This document shows, one piece after another, positions 43,788 through 51,708 of a stretch of 64,000 bases of DNA. The position numbers and the translations under genes are program-made. The stretch is from Pseudotamlana agarivorans (GTDB lineage: Bacteria > Bacteroidota > Bacteroidia > Flavobacteriales > Flavobacteriaceae). The first letter of the stretch is position 1. The number at the start of each line of letters is the position of its first letter. A model generated the notes under the pieces. That model had not been told where the DNA came from. It ran no database searches and saw only the letters and a list, made by a program, of their open reading frames with translations. The stretch spans positions 434,001 to 498,000 of the forward strand of contig NZ_JAHKPD010000012.1 in the NCBI RefSeq assembly GCF_018860245.1. Direction: 5' to 3'.

Positions 43788-44882
43788 ATGAAAATTGGTG
43801 TTCCTATTGAGATTAAAAACAACGAAAATAGAGTGGGAATGACGCCTTCTGGGGTGTTCGAATTGACAAAAAGAGATCATGAGGTTTTTGTTCAGAAAAA
43901 TGCTGGTTTTAACAGTGGTTTTTTAGATGAAGATTATATTGAGGTTGGTGCAACCATTCTTGATACGATTGAAGCGGTTTATGCTGTGGCAGAAATGATT
44001 GTGAAGGTAAAAGAGCCTATCGAACCAGAATACAAGTTAATACAACCAAATCAAGTGGTATTTACATATTTCCATTTTGCATCAAGTGAGGCGTTAACAA
44101 ACGCGATGATTGAAAGTAAATCGATTTGTATTGCTTACGAAACGGTTGAAGATGCCGATGGTACGTTGCCATTGTTGATTCCGATGTCTGAAGTAGCAGG
44201 TAGAATGTCTATTCAACAAGGGGCTAAATATTTGGAGAAACCAATTAAAGGACGAGGTATTTTACTAGGTGGTGTTCCTGGAGTTCCTCCTGCAAAAGTG
44301 CTTATTTTAGGAGCCGGTATTGTAGGCTATCAAGCGGCTAAAATGGCTGCTGGTTTAGGAGCTCACGTGGTTATTATGGATATTAATATGAAAGCTTTAC
44401 GTTATGTGAGTGATTCTATGCCAAATAACGTGATTAGTGAATTTTCAAGTGAATACAATATTAGAAAACATATTCAGGATGCCGATTTAATTGTTGGTGG
44501 TGTATTAATTAAAGGCGCAAAAGCACCAAAATTAATCACTAGAGATATGCTGAAAGAAATGCAACCAGGGACTGTTATGGTTGATGTGGCTGTAGATCAA
44601 GGTGGTTGTTTTGAAACGACAAAACCAACAACTCACCAAGATCCAACTTATATTATTGATGAGGTGGTGCATTATACCGTAGCAAATATGCCAGGTGCTG
44701 TACCATACACGTCTACAATGGCTTTAACAAATGTAACTTTACCGTATGTGCTTAAATTAGCCAATCAAGGTTGGGAAGCGGCATGTGAAAACAATGCGCC
44801 ATTAGCAAAAGGATTAAATATTGTGAAAGGAGAAATCGTTTATAAAGAAATCGCTGAAGCTTTTGACATGGAAATGGCTTAA
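43788..44882 (+). CDS. ald: Alanine dehydrogenase
   Basis: The 364-residue NAD enzyme has MKIGVPIEIKNNENRVGMTP, VKVKEPIEPEY (pyruvate-binding Lys), YFHFASS (catalytic His) and the Rossmann loop LGAGIVGYQAAKMAAGLGAHV. Interconverts alanine and pyruvate plus ammonia. Close in length to the family's ~370. Monocistronic, with a strong terminator. Confidence 0.96.
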   Translation: MKIGVPIEIKNNENRVGMTPSGVFELTKRDHEVFVQKNAGFNSGFLDEDYIEVGATILDTIEAVYAVAEMIVKVKEPIEPEYKLIQPNQVVFTYFHFASSEALTNAMIESKSICIAYETVEDADGTLPLLIPMSEVAGRMSIQQGAKYLEKPIKGRGILLGGVPGVPPAKVLILGAGIVGYQAAKMAAGLGAHVVIMDINMKALRYVSDSMPNNVISEFSSEYNIRKHIQDADLIVGGVLIKGAKAPKLITRDMLKEMQPGTVMVDVAVDQGGCFETTKPTTHQDPTYIIDEVVHYTVANMPGAVPYTSTMALTNVTLPYVLKLANQGWEAACENNAPLAKGLNIVKGEIVYKEIAEAFDMEMA

Positions 44883-44907
44883 GTAAATAAGATTTTAAAT
44901 ATACTGA

Positions 44908-44949
44908 AACGCCCAGTGCTTAATTTTTAAGTCTGGGCGTTTTTTTTTG
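44908..44949 (+). terminator. Terminator of ald
   Basis: AACGCCCAG pairs with CTGGGCGTT, then eight further T. Confidence 0.9.
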
Positions 44950-44954
44950 TTTTT

Positions 44955-45027
44955 TACCAAAAGTGACAAAAACTTCACGAAATATTTATGGCACTTTTTT
45001 GTTATCTTTATAAATTAAACTTAAAAA
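44955..45027 (+). repeat. Direct repeat A flanking the toxin-antitoxin pair
   Basis: Roughly 80 percent identical by eye to 45654-45733. Shared landmarks in order are TACCAAAA, TGACAAA, CTTCAC, ATATTTATGGC, TATCTTTATAAA and AAACTTAAAAA. Each copy ends just before a start codon (45028 and 45741), so it is a duplicated promoter/leader. Confidence 0.85.
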
Positions 45028-45270
45028 ATGGCGACAGTAGATAATATACGAAACGGATTGATTGATAAAATACTATCTATTAAAAATAAAGATTTTTTAG
45101 TAGCTCTTGATAAATTAATTACATCTAGCGCTTCAGAGTCAGATATTATTGAGTTAACTAAAGAGCAAAAAATAATGCTTGAAATGAGCGAACGGGATAT
45201 TAAAGAGGGCAAACTTATTTCTCAAGAAGCTATGGATAAAAGAAATCTAGAATGGCTCAACGCAATGTAA
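45028..45270 (+). CDS. Antitoxin of a ParDE/RelBE-type module
   Basis: The 80-residue, mostly helical acidic protein ends ELTKEQKIMLEMSERDIKEGKLISQEAMDKRNLEWLNAM-like, the amphipathic tail typical of antitoxins that wrap ParE/RelE toxins. Its 3' end overlaps the toxin gene by 19 bases. No obvious ribbon-helix-helix is seen at the N-terminus, so DNA binding is uncertain. Confidence 0.8.
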   Translation: MATVDNIRNGLIDKILSIKNKDFLVALDKLITSSASESDIIELTKEQKIMLEMSERDIKEGKLISQEAMDKRNLEWLNAM

Positions 45271-45566
45271 TCTGGACGCGAACAGCTGATATTCAGTTTG
45301 TCGGTATACTAGAATATTGGGTTAAAAAAAATAAGTCAAACATCTATTCCATAGAGCTTTTGAAATTGGTTTCTGAAAGGACAAAACAAATAGCTGAAAA
45401 CCCATTACTTTACATAGTAACTGATTTTAAAAACACAAGAGTGGCTTCGTTAGGTAATTTTAGTATTTATTATAAATATAATGATGCAGAAATTATAATT
45501 ACCGCGTTTTGGGATAATCGACAGAATCCGAAAAAATTGGTAAAATTATTAGAAAGTAAAAAATAG
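45252..45566 (+). CDS. RelE/ParE-family toxin
   Basis: The 104-residue toxin has VIWTRTADIQFVGILEYW at the start and the C-terminal strand ITAFWDNRQNPKKL typical of the ParE/RelE superfamily. ParE members poison gyrase and RelE members cut ribosomal mRNA; the sequence alone does not say which. It overlaps the antitoxin gene. Confidence 0.88.
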   Translation: MAQRNVIWTRTADIQFVGILEYWVKKNKSNIYSIELLKLVSERTKQIAENPLLYIVTDFKNTRVASLGNFSIYYKYNDAEIIITAFWDNRQNPKKLVKLLESKK

Positions 45567-45653
45567 GGTTGAAATTGGTGTAATATTTATAATTGTTATT
45601 ATTGCTGATGCTCTATTTTTACTAGAGCCTTGACTTTCAATCACAGTCTTTCA

Positions 45654-45733
45654 TACCAAAACTGACAAATCTTCACAATATATTTATGGCGTCATTTTTG
45701 CTATCTTTATAAAAAAAAACAAAACTTAAAAAA
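45654..45733 (+). repeat. Direct repeat B, leader of the metallopeptidase gene
   Basis: Second copy of the repeat described at 44955-45027, in direct orientation, ending 8 bases before the metallopeptidase ATG. Contains the -7-like TATCTTTA. Confidence 0.85.
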
Positions 45734-45740
45734 ACAAAAG

Positions 45741-46436
45741 ATGATAGGATATTATATAATTATTGGAGCCGTAGCTTTAGTAAGCTGGTTGGTAAGTAAT
45801 ACGCTTAAACGTAAGTTTGCGAAGTACTCGAAAGTACACTTAAGAAACAGTATGAGTGGTGCTGAAATCGCCAAAAAAATGTTAGCTGATAATGGCATTT
45901 ACGACGTTGAGGTGATTTCTACGCCGGGGAAATTAACAGATCATTATAACCCTAAAAATAAAACAGTAAACTTAAGTGAATCGGTTTATAACCAAAGAAA
46001 CGCAGCAGCTGCAGCTGTAGCAGCGCACGAATGTGGTCACGCAGTGCAACACGCTCAAGCTTACAATTGGTTGCAAATGCGTTCTACTTTAGTCCCTGTT
46101 GTTAGTGTGACTTCTGGTATGTCGCAATGGTTGGTTATTGGTGGACTGGTGCTTGGAGGTGCCGCAGGAGTTGGCCTTGGATGGTATGTTGCCGTTTTAG
46201 GAGTGCTCTTTATGGGTTTTGCAACCTTATTTAGTTTTATAACTTTACCTGTGGAATACGACGCGAGTAACCGCGCCTTAGCTTGGTTGAAAAATAAAAA
46301 CATGCTAGCCCCAGAAGAATATGCCGGAGCTGAAGATTCGCTTAAATGGGCCGCTAGAACCTATTTAGTTGCGGCTATTGGTGCTTTAGCAAACTTACTG
46401 TATTGGGCGCTTCAGCTTTTTGGAGGACGCGATTAA
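45741..46436 (+). CDS. Membrane zinc metallopeptidase (YugP-like, PF04298 type)
   Basis: The 231-residue protein has an N-terminal helix, a cytosolic/peripheral domain with the zinc motif HECGHAVQH (HExxH variant, about residues 95-103), and C-terminal helices (about 125-180 and 205-228). VEYDASNRALAWL holds a likely third ligand. Full length for the family. Physiological substrate unknown. Confidence 0.92.
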   Translation: MIGYYIIIGAVALVSWLVSNTLKRKFAKYSKVHLRNSMSGAEIAKKMLADNGIYDVEVISTPGKLTDHYNPKNKTVNLSESVYNQRNAAAAAVAAHECGHAVQHAQAYNWLQMRSTLVPVVSVTSGMSQWLVIGGLVLGGAAGVGLGWYVAVLGVLFMGFATLFSFITLPVEYDASNRALAWLKNKNMLAPEEYAGAEDSLKWAARTYLVAAIGALANLLYWALQLFGGRD

Positions 46437-46460
46437 ATCATAGATAATTAAATACTAAAC

Positions 46461-46600
46461 AAAGAGGCTGTCTAAAAAGTAAAGTTTTCGTCAACCTGAA
46501 CTTGATTCAGGTTCTCATAATGATTGGTTATCAGTATGATGAGATTCTGAAATAAATTCAGAATGACGTACTTTAATACTTTTTGTACAGCCTCCTTTTG
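46461..46600. repeat. MITE-like palindromic repeat, copy 2
   Basis: Outer arms AAAGAGGCTGT / ACAGCCTCCTTTT with AAAAAGTAAAG and CTTTAATACTTTTT just inside, then inner arms CCTGAACTTGATTCAGG and TTCTGAAATAAATTCAGAA. Shares the inner core with the repeat at 42604-42740. Confidence 0.75.
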
Positions 46601-46627
46601 TTACTTTATACGCAACAAATATTTTAA

Positions 46628-48400
46628 ATGAAATCACCTTTAGAGTACTATAAAAACCACCTAGAAACCTATCAATTAGAAGTTAAAAAACTTTACAAAA
46701 AAATGGCCAGTTTGAGTGTGCTGCGTTTGGCTGTTTTTGTGGGCACTGGTTTCGGTGTTTATTTATTTTTTCAACAATGGCAAGTCGCATTGCTTGAGGC
46801 TGTAATTGGTATTGCTATATTTCTGTATTTGCTTTCAAAATACACAGATGTCAAGCAGCAACGCGAATTTAATAAGGCTCTAGTGGCACTTAATCAAGAA
46901 GAAATTAAAATTGCTGCAGGTGATTTTCATAATCGCGAGGAAGGACTCCAATTTCAAGACCCGAATCATTTTTATAGTTTGGATATCGATTTGTTTGGTA
47001 GAGGTTCCTTTTATCAGTTTATGAATCGTACCACGAGTCGTGAAGGAGCAAAAACCTTGGCAGAGCTTTTAAAGGCGAACCATGTTTCAGATATTCCATT
47101 GCGACAAGAAGCTATAAAAGAATTGGCTAAAAAAACGGAGTTCCGACAGTTTTATGCGGCAACCTCTAGCTTAATTAAGGTTGAAACGCCTGCAGAATTC
47201 ATTGTTAATTGGATTAAAAACCATAAGCTCTTTTTAAATAAAACCGTTTTTAGGCTGGCTCAAGGTTTTGGAATCATTTCCATACTCATCTTTGTGTTAA
47301 CCGTTTTTAATGTGATTACTTACAAGCCTTTAATAGCCTATTGGATGTTTTTAGGTTTAGGGTTTTCTACTGTTTATTTAAAAAGGGTTAACGTTTTAGC
47401 TTCCAAAACCGATAAGGTTCGTGATACTTTTCGTCAGTATGCGACTTTATTGGATTTGATTGAAAAGGAGACTTTTACTTCAGCATTACTTAAAAAGAAA
47501 CAACAGCTTATTCAGACCGAAAAGAAGAAAGCTTCAGCGATTTTTAAGGCTTTTTCAAAATCTTTAGATGCGTTGGATAACCGTAATAATTTAATAGGTG
47601 CTATGTTCGGCAATGGCCTTTTCTTAATTGATATTAAAAATTCATATCAAGTTGAACAATGGATTTCAGAATATGGAGATGTAGTTTCCGAATGGTTTGA
47701 AGTGGTTGCCTTTTTTGATGCTTACAACAGTTTAGGAACCTATGCTTACAATCATTCTGAATTTGTGTTTCCTGAAATTATGACCTCTGGACCCGTGATA
47801 CAGGCTACAGGTTTGGGACATCCTTTATTGAATAAAGCTAAACGTGTTGATAGTGATGTCGCTATTGACGACGAACAGTTTTTTATCGTTACTGGGGCCA
47901 ATATGGCAGGGAAAAGTACTTTTCTGCGTACCATATCATTGCATATTGTTATGGCGAATTCTGGCTTGCCCGTTTGTGCAAAAACGAGTAGTTACTCGCC
48001 AGTAAAATTAATTACAAGCATGCGTACCACCGATTCGTTAACCGATGAGAGTTCGTATTTCTTTTCGGAACTCACACGCTTAAAATATATTGTTGATGCC
48101 ATTAAAAAGGAACCATATTTTATTATTCTTGATGAAATTTTAAAAGGAACCAATAGCACCGATAAAGCCATTGGTTCTAAGAAGTTTGTAGAAAAACTGG
48201 TAGCTTCAGATGCTACAGGAATCATCGCGACACACGATTTAAGTTTGTGTGAGATTGAAAAGGAACTCAACGAAGTGAAAAACTATTATTTTGATGCTGA
48301 GATTATTGATGACGAATTGCACTTTGATTACAGATTGAAAAAAGGCGTGTGCCAAAACATGAATGCTTCGTTTTTGTTGAAGAAGATGGAGATTGTGTAG
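46628..48400 (+). CDS. Membrane-anchored MutS-like ATPase
   Basis: The 590-residue protein has two N-terminal helices (about 33-50 and 55-72), further hydrophobic stretches (about 210-255), a helical lever-like region and a C-terminal MutS ABC ATPase: Walker A TGANMAGKSTFLRTISL (about 421), SSYFFSELTRLKYI signature region, Walker B YFIILDEILKGTNS and TGIIATHD. It lacks the mismatch-recognition and connector domains of MutS. Annotated in Bacteroidota as MutS-related, but membrane anchoring argues against mismatch repair. Role unknown. Confidence 0.9.
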   Translation: MKSPLEYYKNHLETYQLEVKKLYKKMASLSVLRLAVFVGTGFGVYLFFQQWQVALLEAVIGIAIFLYLLSKYTDVKQQREFNKALVALNQEEIKIAAGDFHNREEGLQFQDPNHFYSLDIDLFGRGSFYQFMNRTTSREGAKTLAELLKANHVSDIPLRQEAIKELAKKTEFRQFYAATSSLIKVETPAEFIVNWIKNHKLFLNKTVFRLAQGFGIISILIFVLTVFNVITYKPLIAYWMFLGLGFSTVYLKRVNVLASKTDKVRDTFRQYATLLDLIEKETFTSALLKKKQQLIQTEKKKASAIFKAFSKSLDALDNRNNLIGAMFGNGLFLIDIKNSYQVEQWISEYGDVVSEWFEVVAFFDAYNSLGTYAYNHSEFVFPEIMTSGPVIQATGLGHPLLNKAKRVDSDVAIDDEQFFIVTGANMAGKSTFLRTISLHIVMANSGLPVCAKTSSYSPVKLITSMRTTDSLTDESSYFFSELTRLKYIVDAIKKEPYFIILDEILKGTNSTDKAIGSKKFVEKLVASDATGIIATHDLSLCEIEKELNEVKNYYFDAEIIDDELHFDYRLKKGVCQNMNASFLLKKMEIV

Positions 48401-48467
48401 TTTGAAATATGGGCAAAAAAAAGCAAATTAAGAATACAGCATTATATGGTTAAAATGGTATAAACCT

Positions 48468-49247
48468 ATGCAAAAAGAACTGAAAGTCACATGGATTCAA
48501 ACCGATTTAATTTGGGAAGATCCGAAGCAAAATCGAGCAAATTTCACTAGGCATATTGAGAGTCTTTCGGAAGCGACTGATCTCATCATTTTACCCGAAA
48601 TGTTTTCTTCTGGTTTTACGATGAATGCCGATAGAGTGGCAGAAACCATGCAGGGTGAAACAGTGCATTGGATGAAAGCAATGGCAGCAAAATTCAATGC
48701 GGCGATTATGGGAAGCTTAGTAATCTTTGATGACGGGAAGTTTTATAACAGATTGGTTTTTGTAGAACCTACGGGGAAAATTACTTATTACAACAAACGC
48801 CATGCATTCACATTGGTTGGCGAAGAGAAAACCTATTCTGCAGGTAGCGATAAGGTAATTGTAAATTATAAGGGTTGGAAAATTTGTCCGTTAGTGTGTT
48901 ATGATTTACGTTTTCCCGTTTGGGCACGAAACACCGAAGATTATGATGTGTTAATTTATGTGGCGAATTGGCCCAAACCTAGAATTTCGGCTTGGGATAC
49001 ACTTTTAAAGGCTAGAGCCATAGAAAATATGAGTTATTGCATTGGTGTAAATCGCGTTGGTATTGATGGAGTAAATAGCGCATATTCTGGACATTCAGCA
49101 GCTTACGACGTATTAGGGAATCTCATGTCTCCAATAACCCCAAATCAAGAACAGGTTAAAACGGTAACCTTAGAAAAACGACATATTGAGGCTTACAGAA
49201 ATAAGTTCAAATTTTTAAACGATAGAGATGCGTTTAGTATTACTTAA
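48468..49247 (+). CDS. Nitrilase-superfamily amidase (omega-amidase, YafV-like)
   Basis: The 259-residue cytosolic enzyme has the catalytic triad Glu (ILPEMFSSGF, about 44), Lys (YNKRHAF, about 108) and Cys (PLVCYDLRFPVWAR, about 144). Closest type is omega-amidase, which clears alpha-ketoglutaramate or alpha-ketosuccinamate in metabolite repair. It overlaps the convergent Ig-like gene by eight bases. Confidence 0.92.
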   Translation: MQKELKVTWIQTDLIWEDPKQNRANFTRHIESLSEATDLIILPEMFSSGFTMNADRVAETMQGETVHWMKAMAAKFNAAIMGSLVIFDDGKFYNRLVFVEPTGKITYYNKRHAFTLVGEEKTYSAGSDKVIVNYKGWKICPLVCYDLRFPVWARNTEDYDVLIYVANWPKPRISAWDTLLKARAIENMSYCIGVNRVGIDGVNSAYSGHSAAYDVLGNLMSPITPNQEQVKTVTLEKRHIEAYRNKFKFLNDRDAFSIT

Positions 49248-50847
49248 ATTCAAGCGTTTCTTCTATACCCCAATCGGCTCTAACTTCAACATCTTGAAAA
49301 TGGCTTATGTTTTCAGGTTGACGTTTTTCTAAATAACTTCCGGTGTCGTACTTCTTATTTGCGTTAACATCCTGAATTATTCTTATGGCATAAACCGCAG
49401 GGTTTAAATCAAAGAAGTCAACTGGGCCCTCTTCGGTAATATGGTTTTCATATTTCACTTTGCCATCTTTATCTGTTAGCTGAATAATTATTGGATAAGT
49501 AGCGTTGACTAATGTAAAACGCACATAGCCATAATCGGATGCTTTTTTCGTTTTCACGGAAACTTTTAACGTGTCATTTTTATAATCGAAAATATCAACA
49601 AAAGCTTCAGGTAGGATTTGCATTTTGTAACTGTTGTCTTCAGTTTTTTCGAAATTGAAATCGTAGGTGTTTGTGAGGGTGTCAAATGTTGTTTTAAAAG
49701 AAACGTCTGTAGAATCTTTGTCGATTAACGAAATTTTTGAAGCATCAAACTTTTTAATTGGTGTATTCGCGGTAAGTTGAAACGGTTCTTTAAGTCTGAT
49801 AGTAGAGCCAGAAACCATACTCAGTTTTATAGAATCTCTTTTTTGCTCACTAATCCTTACAGTAAAATCCTTTTGGTAATCTTCTGGTTTGGTTACTTTA
49901 AAAAGTAACGAATCCACTTTCATTCTTGGGGTGTACCAATAGAGTAGCGAATCGGTTTCGGGGTCTTTGGTAATGCGGTAGCTATAATCTTCAGGCGTAT
50001 CTGATAGTATTTTAATCGCCATGTCTTTGTAATCACCTTCATAACCAAAGGCTATTTTTTCTCCAGATAATAATTTTGGTCTCGTCGCTTTAAAATCTGG
50101 CACTTCATTAAATAGCTTTAAGGTATAGGTGGTATCGGTAGGGACGGTTATAAAGTTTTTATTAAAGGCAATTTGATCTGATTTTTGCTGAAATTTATAA
50201 TCATTATTGCCATCTTTTAGGGCTACTAACATGTATTTTCCAGGTTTTATATTTTCTATGGAAAAAGTAGTAACACTATCTAATGTATTGGTGATGTATT
50301 TTGGCTTTTCATTAAAAACAATAGAATCTGTAAATGTTGAGTCCACCTCATAAAGTCCAACATTTATAAAAGTTTCTGGCTTTTTTTTCATGGCATCAAC
50401 AATGCTTCCTGTTACTTTTAGAGAATCTATATAACTCCCTGTAGAAAATACATAACGGTAATAAGGGTATGGATTACCTTCATTATTATCGGTAATACTA
50501 TTTCCGAAGTTAAAAGCATAGGTGGTGTTTGGAGCTAAAGTGTCTAATATTTTAATAGTTACTTTTTTACTCGCAGCACTAAGTGGTGTGATATCTGGTT
50601 GGTATTCCATTGGCGGTGAAATAATCAACTGCTTCTGGATGTCTTTAATCTTTATGTATTCATCAAAAGTAATTTCAATTTCATTGCCCTCAAAATGAGT
50701 AGAATAATTCTCTGGAGATGATTTAATTATTTTAGGAGGTAATTTATCTTTTGGGCCGCCACTTGGGGTTCCACGATTCGCACAATTAACAAAAACAGCA
50801 CCAACCAAAAGGGCTAAAACAAAATTAGAAATGGTCTTTTTCATCAA
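49240..50847 (-). CDS. Ig-like (Big_5) domain lipoprotein
   Basis: The 535-residue lipoprotein (lipobox VNCA, Cys22) starts with a Big_5 Ig domain (about 37-135, PPKIIKSSPENYSTHFEGNEIEITFDEYI) and continues as beta-rich segments to the C-terminus. Homologues are conserved single-copy genes in Flavobacteriaceae near comF. Function unknown; an outer-membrane or periplasmic location is expected. Confidence 0.88.
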   Translation of the reverse strand: MMKKTISNFVLALLVGAVFVNCANRGTPSGGPKDKLPPKIIKSSPENYSTHFEGNEIEITFDEYIKIKDIQKQLIISPPMEYQPDITPLSAASKKVTIKILDTLAPNTTYAFNFGNSITDNNEGNPYPYYRYVFSTGSYIDSLKVTGSIVDAMKKKPETFINVGLYEVDSTFTDSIVFNEKPKYITNTLDSVTTFSIENIKPGKYMLVALKDGNNDYKFQQKSDQIAFNKNFITVPTDTTYTLKLFNEVPDFKATRPKLLSGEKIAFGYEGDYKDMAIKILSDTPEDYSYRITKDPETDSLLYWYTPRMKVDSLLFKVTKPEDYQKDFTVRISEQKRDSIKLSMVSGSTIRLKEPFQLTANTPIKKFDASKISLIDKDSTDVSFKTTFDTLTNTYDFNFEKTEDNSYKMQILPEAFVDIFDYKNDTLKVSVKTKKASDYGYVRFTLVNATYPIIIQLTDKDGKVKYENHITEEGPVDFFDLNPAVYAIRIIQDVNANKKYDTGSYLEKRQPENISHFQDVEVRADWGIEETLEFK

Positions 50848-50901
50848 AGATTTAAAATTTATACAAACCTACATAATTTTAAAGATATATGGGATAACTC
50901 A

Positions 50902-51579
50902 TTAAGCTATTGCCATGGTGGCGATGCTAATTTTAATGTTTTTTGCTGCATTTAAAACAGTGGCACAAGATTCTATAGTAGCCCCCGTGGTAATAATGTC
51001 GTCTACCAATAAAATATGTTTGTTTTCCAAATGGTGAATGTGATGCACTGTAAACTGCTCAGAATTGTTTTGCCAACGTGCCAATCGTTTTTTGCTTACT
51101 TGAGATTTAGTTTTAGAAACTTTTAAAAGAATGTCGCCTTTGTACTCTGCATTTAAAGCTTCAGCAAGTTGTTTACCAAATTTACTCACTTGATTATACC
51201 CTCGTTTTCTAAGTTTCTTTTTATGAAGTGGTACCGGAATTACAATGTCAATATTATTATATGTTTCAAGCGTTTTTAATTCAGCGCCAAGCCAATTACC
51301 TAGAAGTATACCTATGTCTTCATGGTTTTTATATTTTAAATTATGAATAAGATGCTGGACGGTACTTTTCTTCTCAAACCTAAAAAGCGCCGTACTATTT
51401 TCTACTTTAATTCTTCCGTAAAGGACTTTTTCAACACTTTTGTCCTTTGTAAAATGGAAGTTTGTAACCGGTAAATCATGGCGGCACTCTATGCAAATGC
51501 CAACTTCGTTGTCGTGTAATGGCTGCTGGCAAGCATAACAAACTTTAGGAAAAAATAAATTAACTATTGATTTAAGCAT
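50902..51579 (-). CDS. comF: ComF-family phosphoribosyltransferase-like protein
   Basis: The 225-residue protein has an N-terminal zinc ribbon (CYACQ and CIECR), the segment PVPLHKKKLRKRGYNQVSKF and the PRPP-binding loop ILLVDDIITTGATI. ComF is needed for DNA uptake in competent bacteria, although many non-competent species keep it. Monocistronic, or co-transcribed with the Ig-like gene 54 bases downstream. Confidence 0.94.
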   Translation of the reverse strand: MLKSIVNLFFPKVCYACQQPLHDNEVGICIECRHDLPVTNFHFTKDKSVEKVLYGRIKVENSTALFRFEKKSTVQHLIHNLKYKNHEDIGILLGNWLGAELKTLETYNNIDIVIPVPLHKKKLRKRGYNQVSKFGKQLAEALNAEYKGDILLKVSKTKSQVSKKRLARWQNNSEQFTVHHIHHLENKHILLVDDIITTGATIESCATVLNAAKNIKISIATMAIA

Positions 51580-51645
51580 ATGGTATAAATATAAGAAGTT
51601 ATATGCTTAATAGAGGTTTTAAAATATGTATAGTTAAATGCTTAA

Positions 51646-51680
51646 AAAAATCCCCAATGCAAGGCATCGAGGATTTTCTA
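51646..51680 (-). terminator. Terminator of the beta-helix-PDZ gene
   Basis: AAAATCC...ATGC pairs with GCAT...GGATTTT around AAG. On the minus strand it ends in a T-run (ATTTTTTT), between this gene and comF. Confidence 0.7.
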
Positions 51681-51708
51681 ATTTAAAATAAACTTAATAT
51701 TTTTTAGA

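Noticed and set aside
46628-48400. Anti-phage defence role for the MutS-like ATPase with the nearby toxin-antitoxin pair
   Set aside because: The neighbours are housekeeping genes, no nuclease or sensor partner is present, and the gene is of a type common across the phylum.
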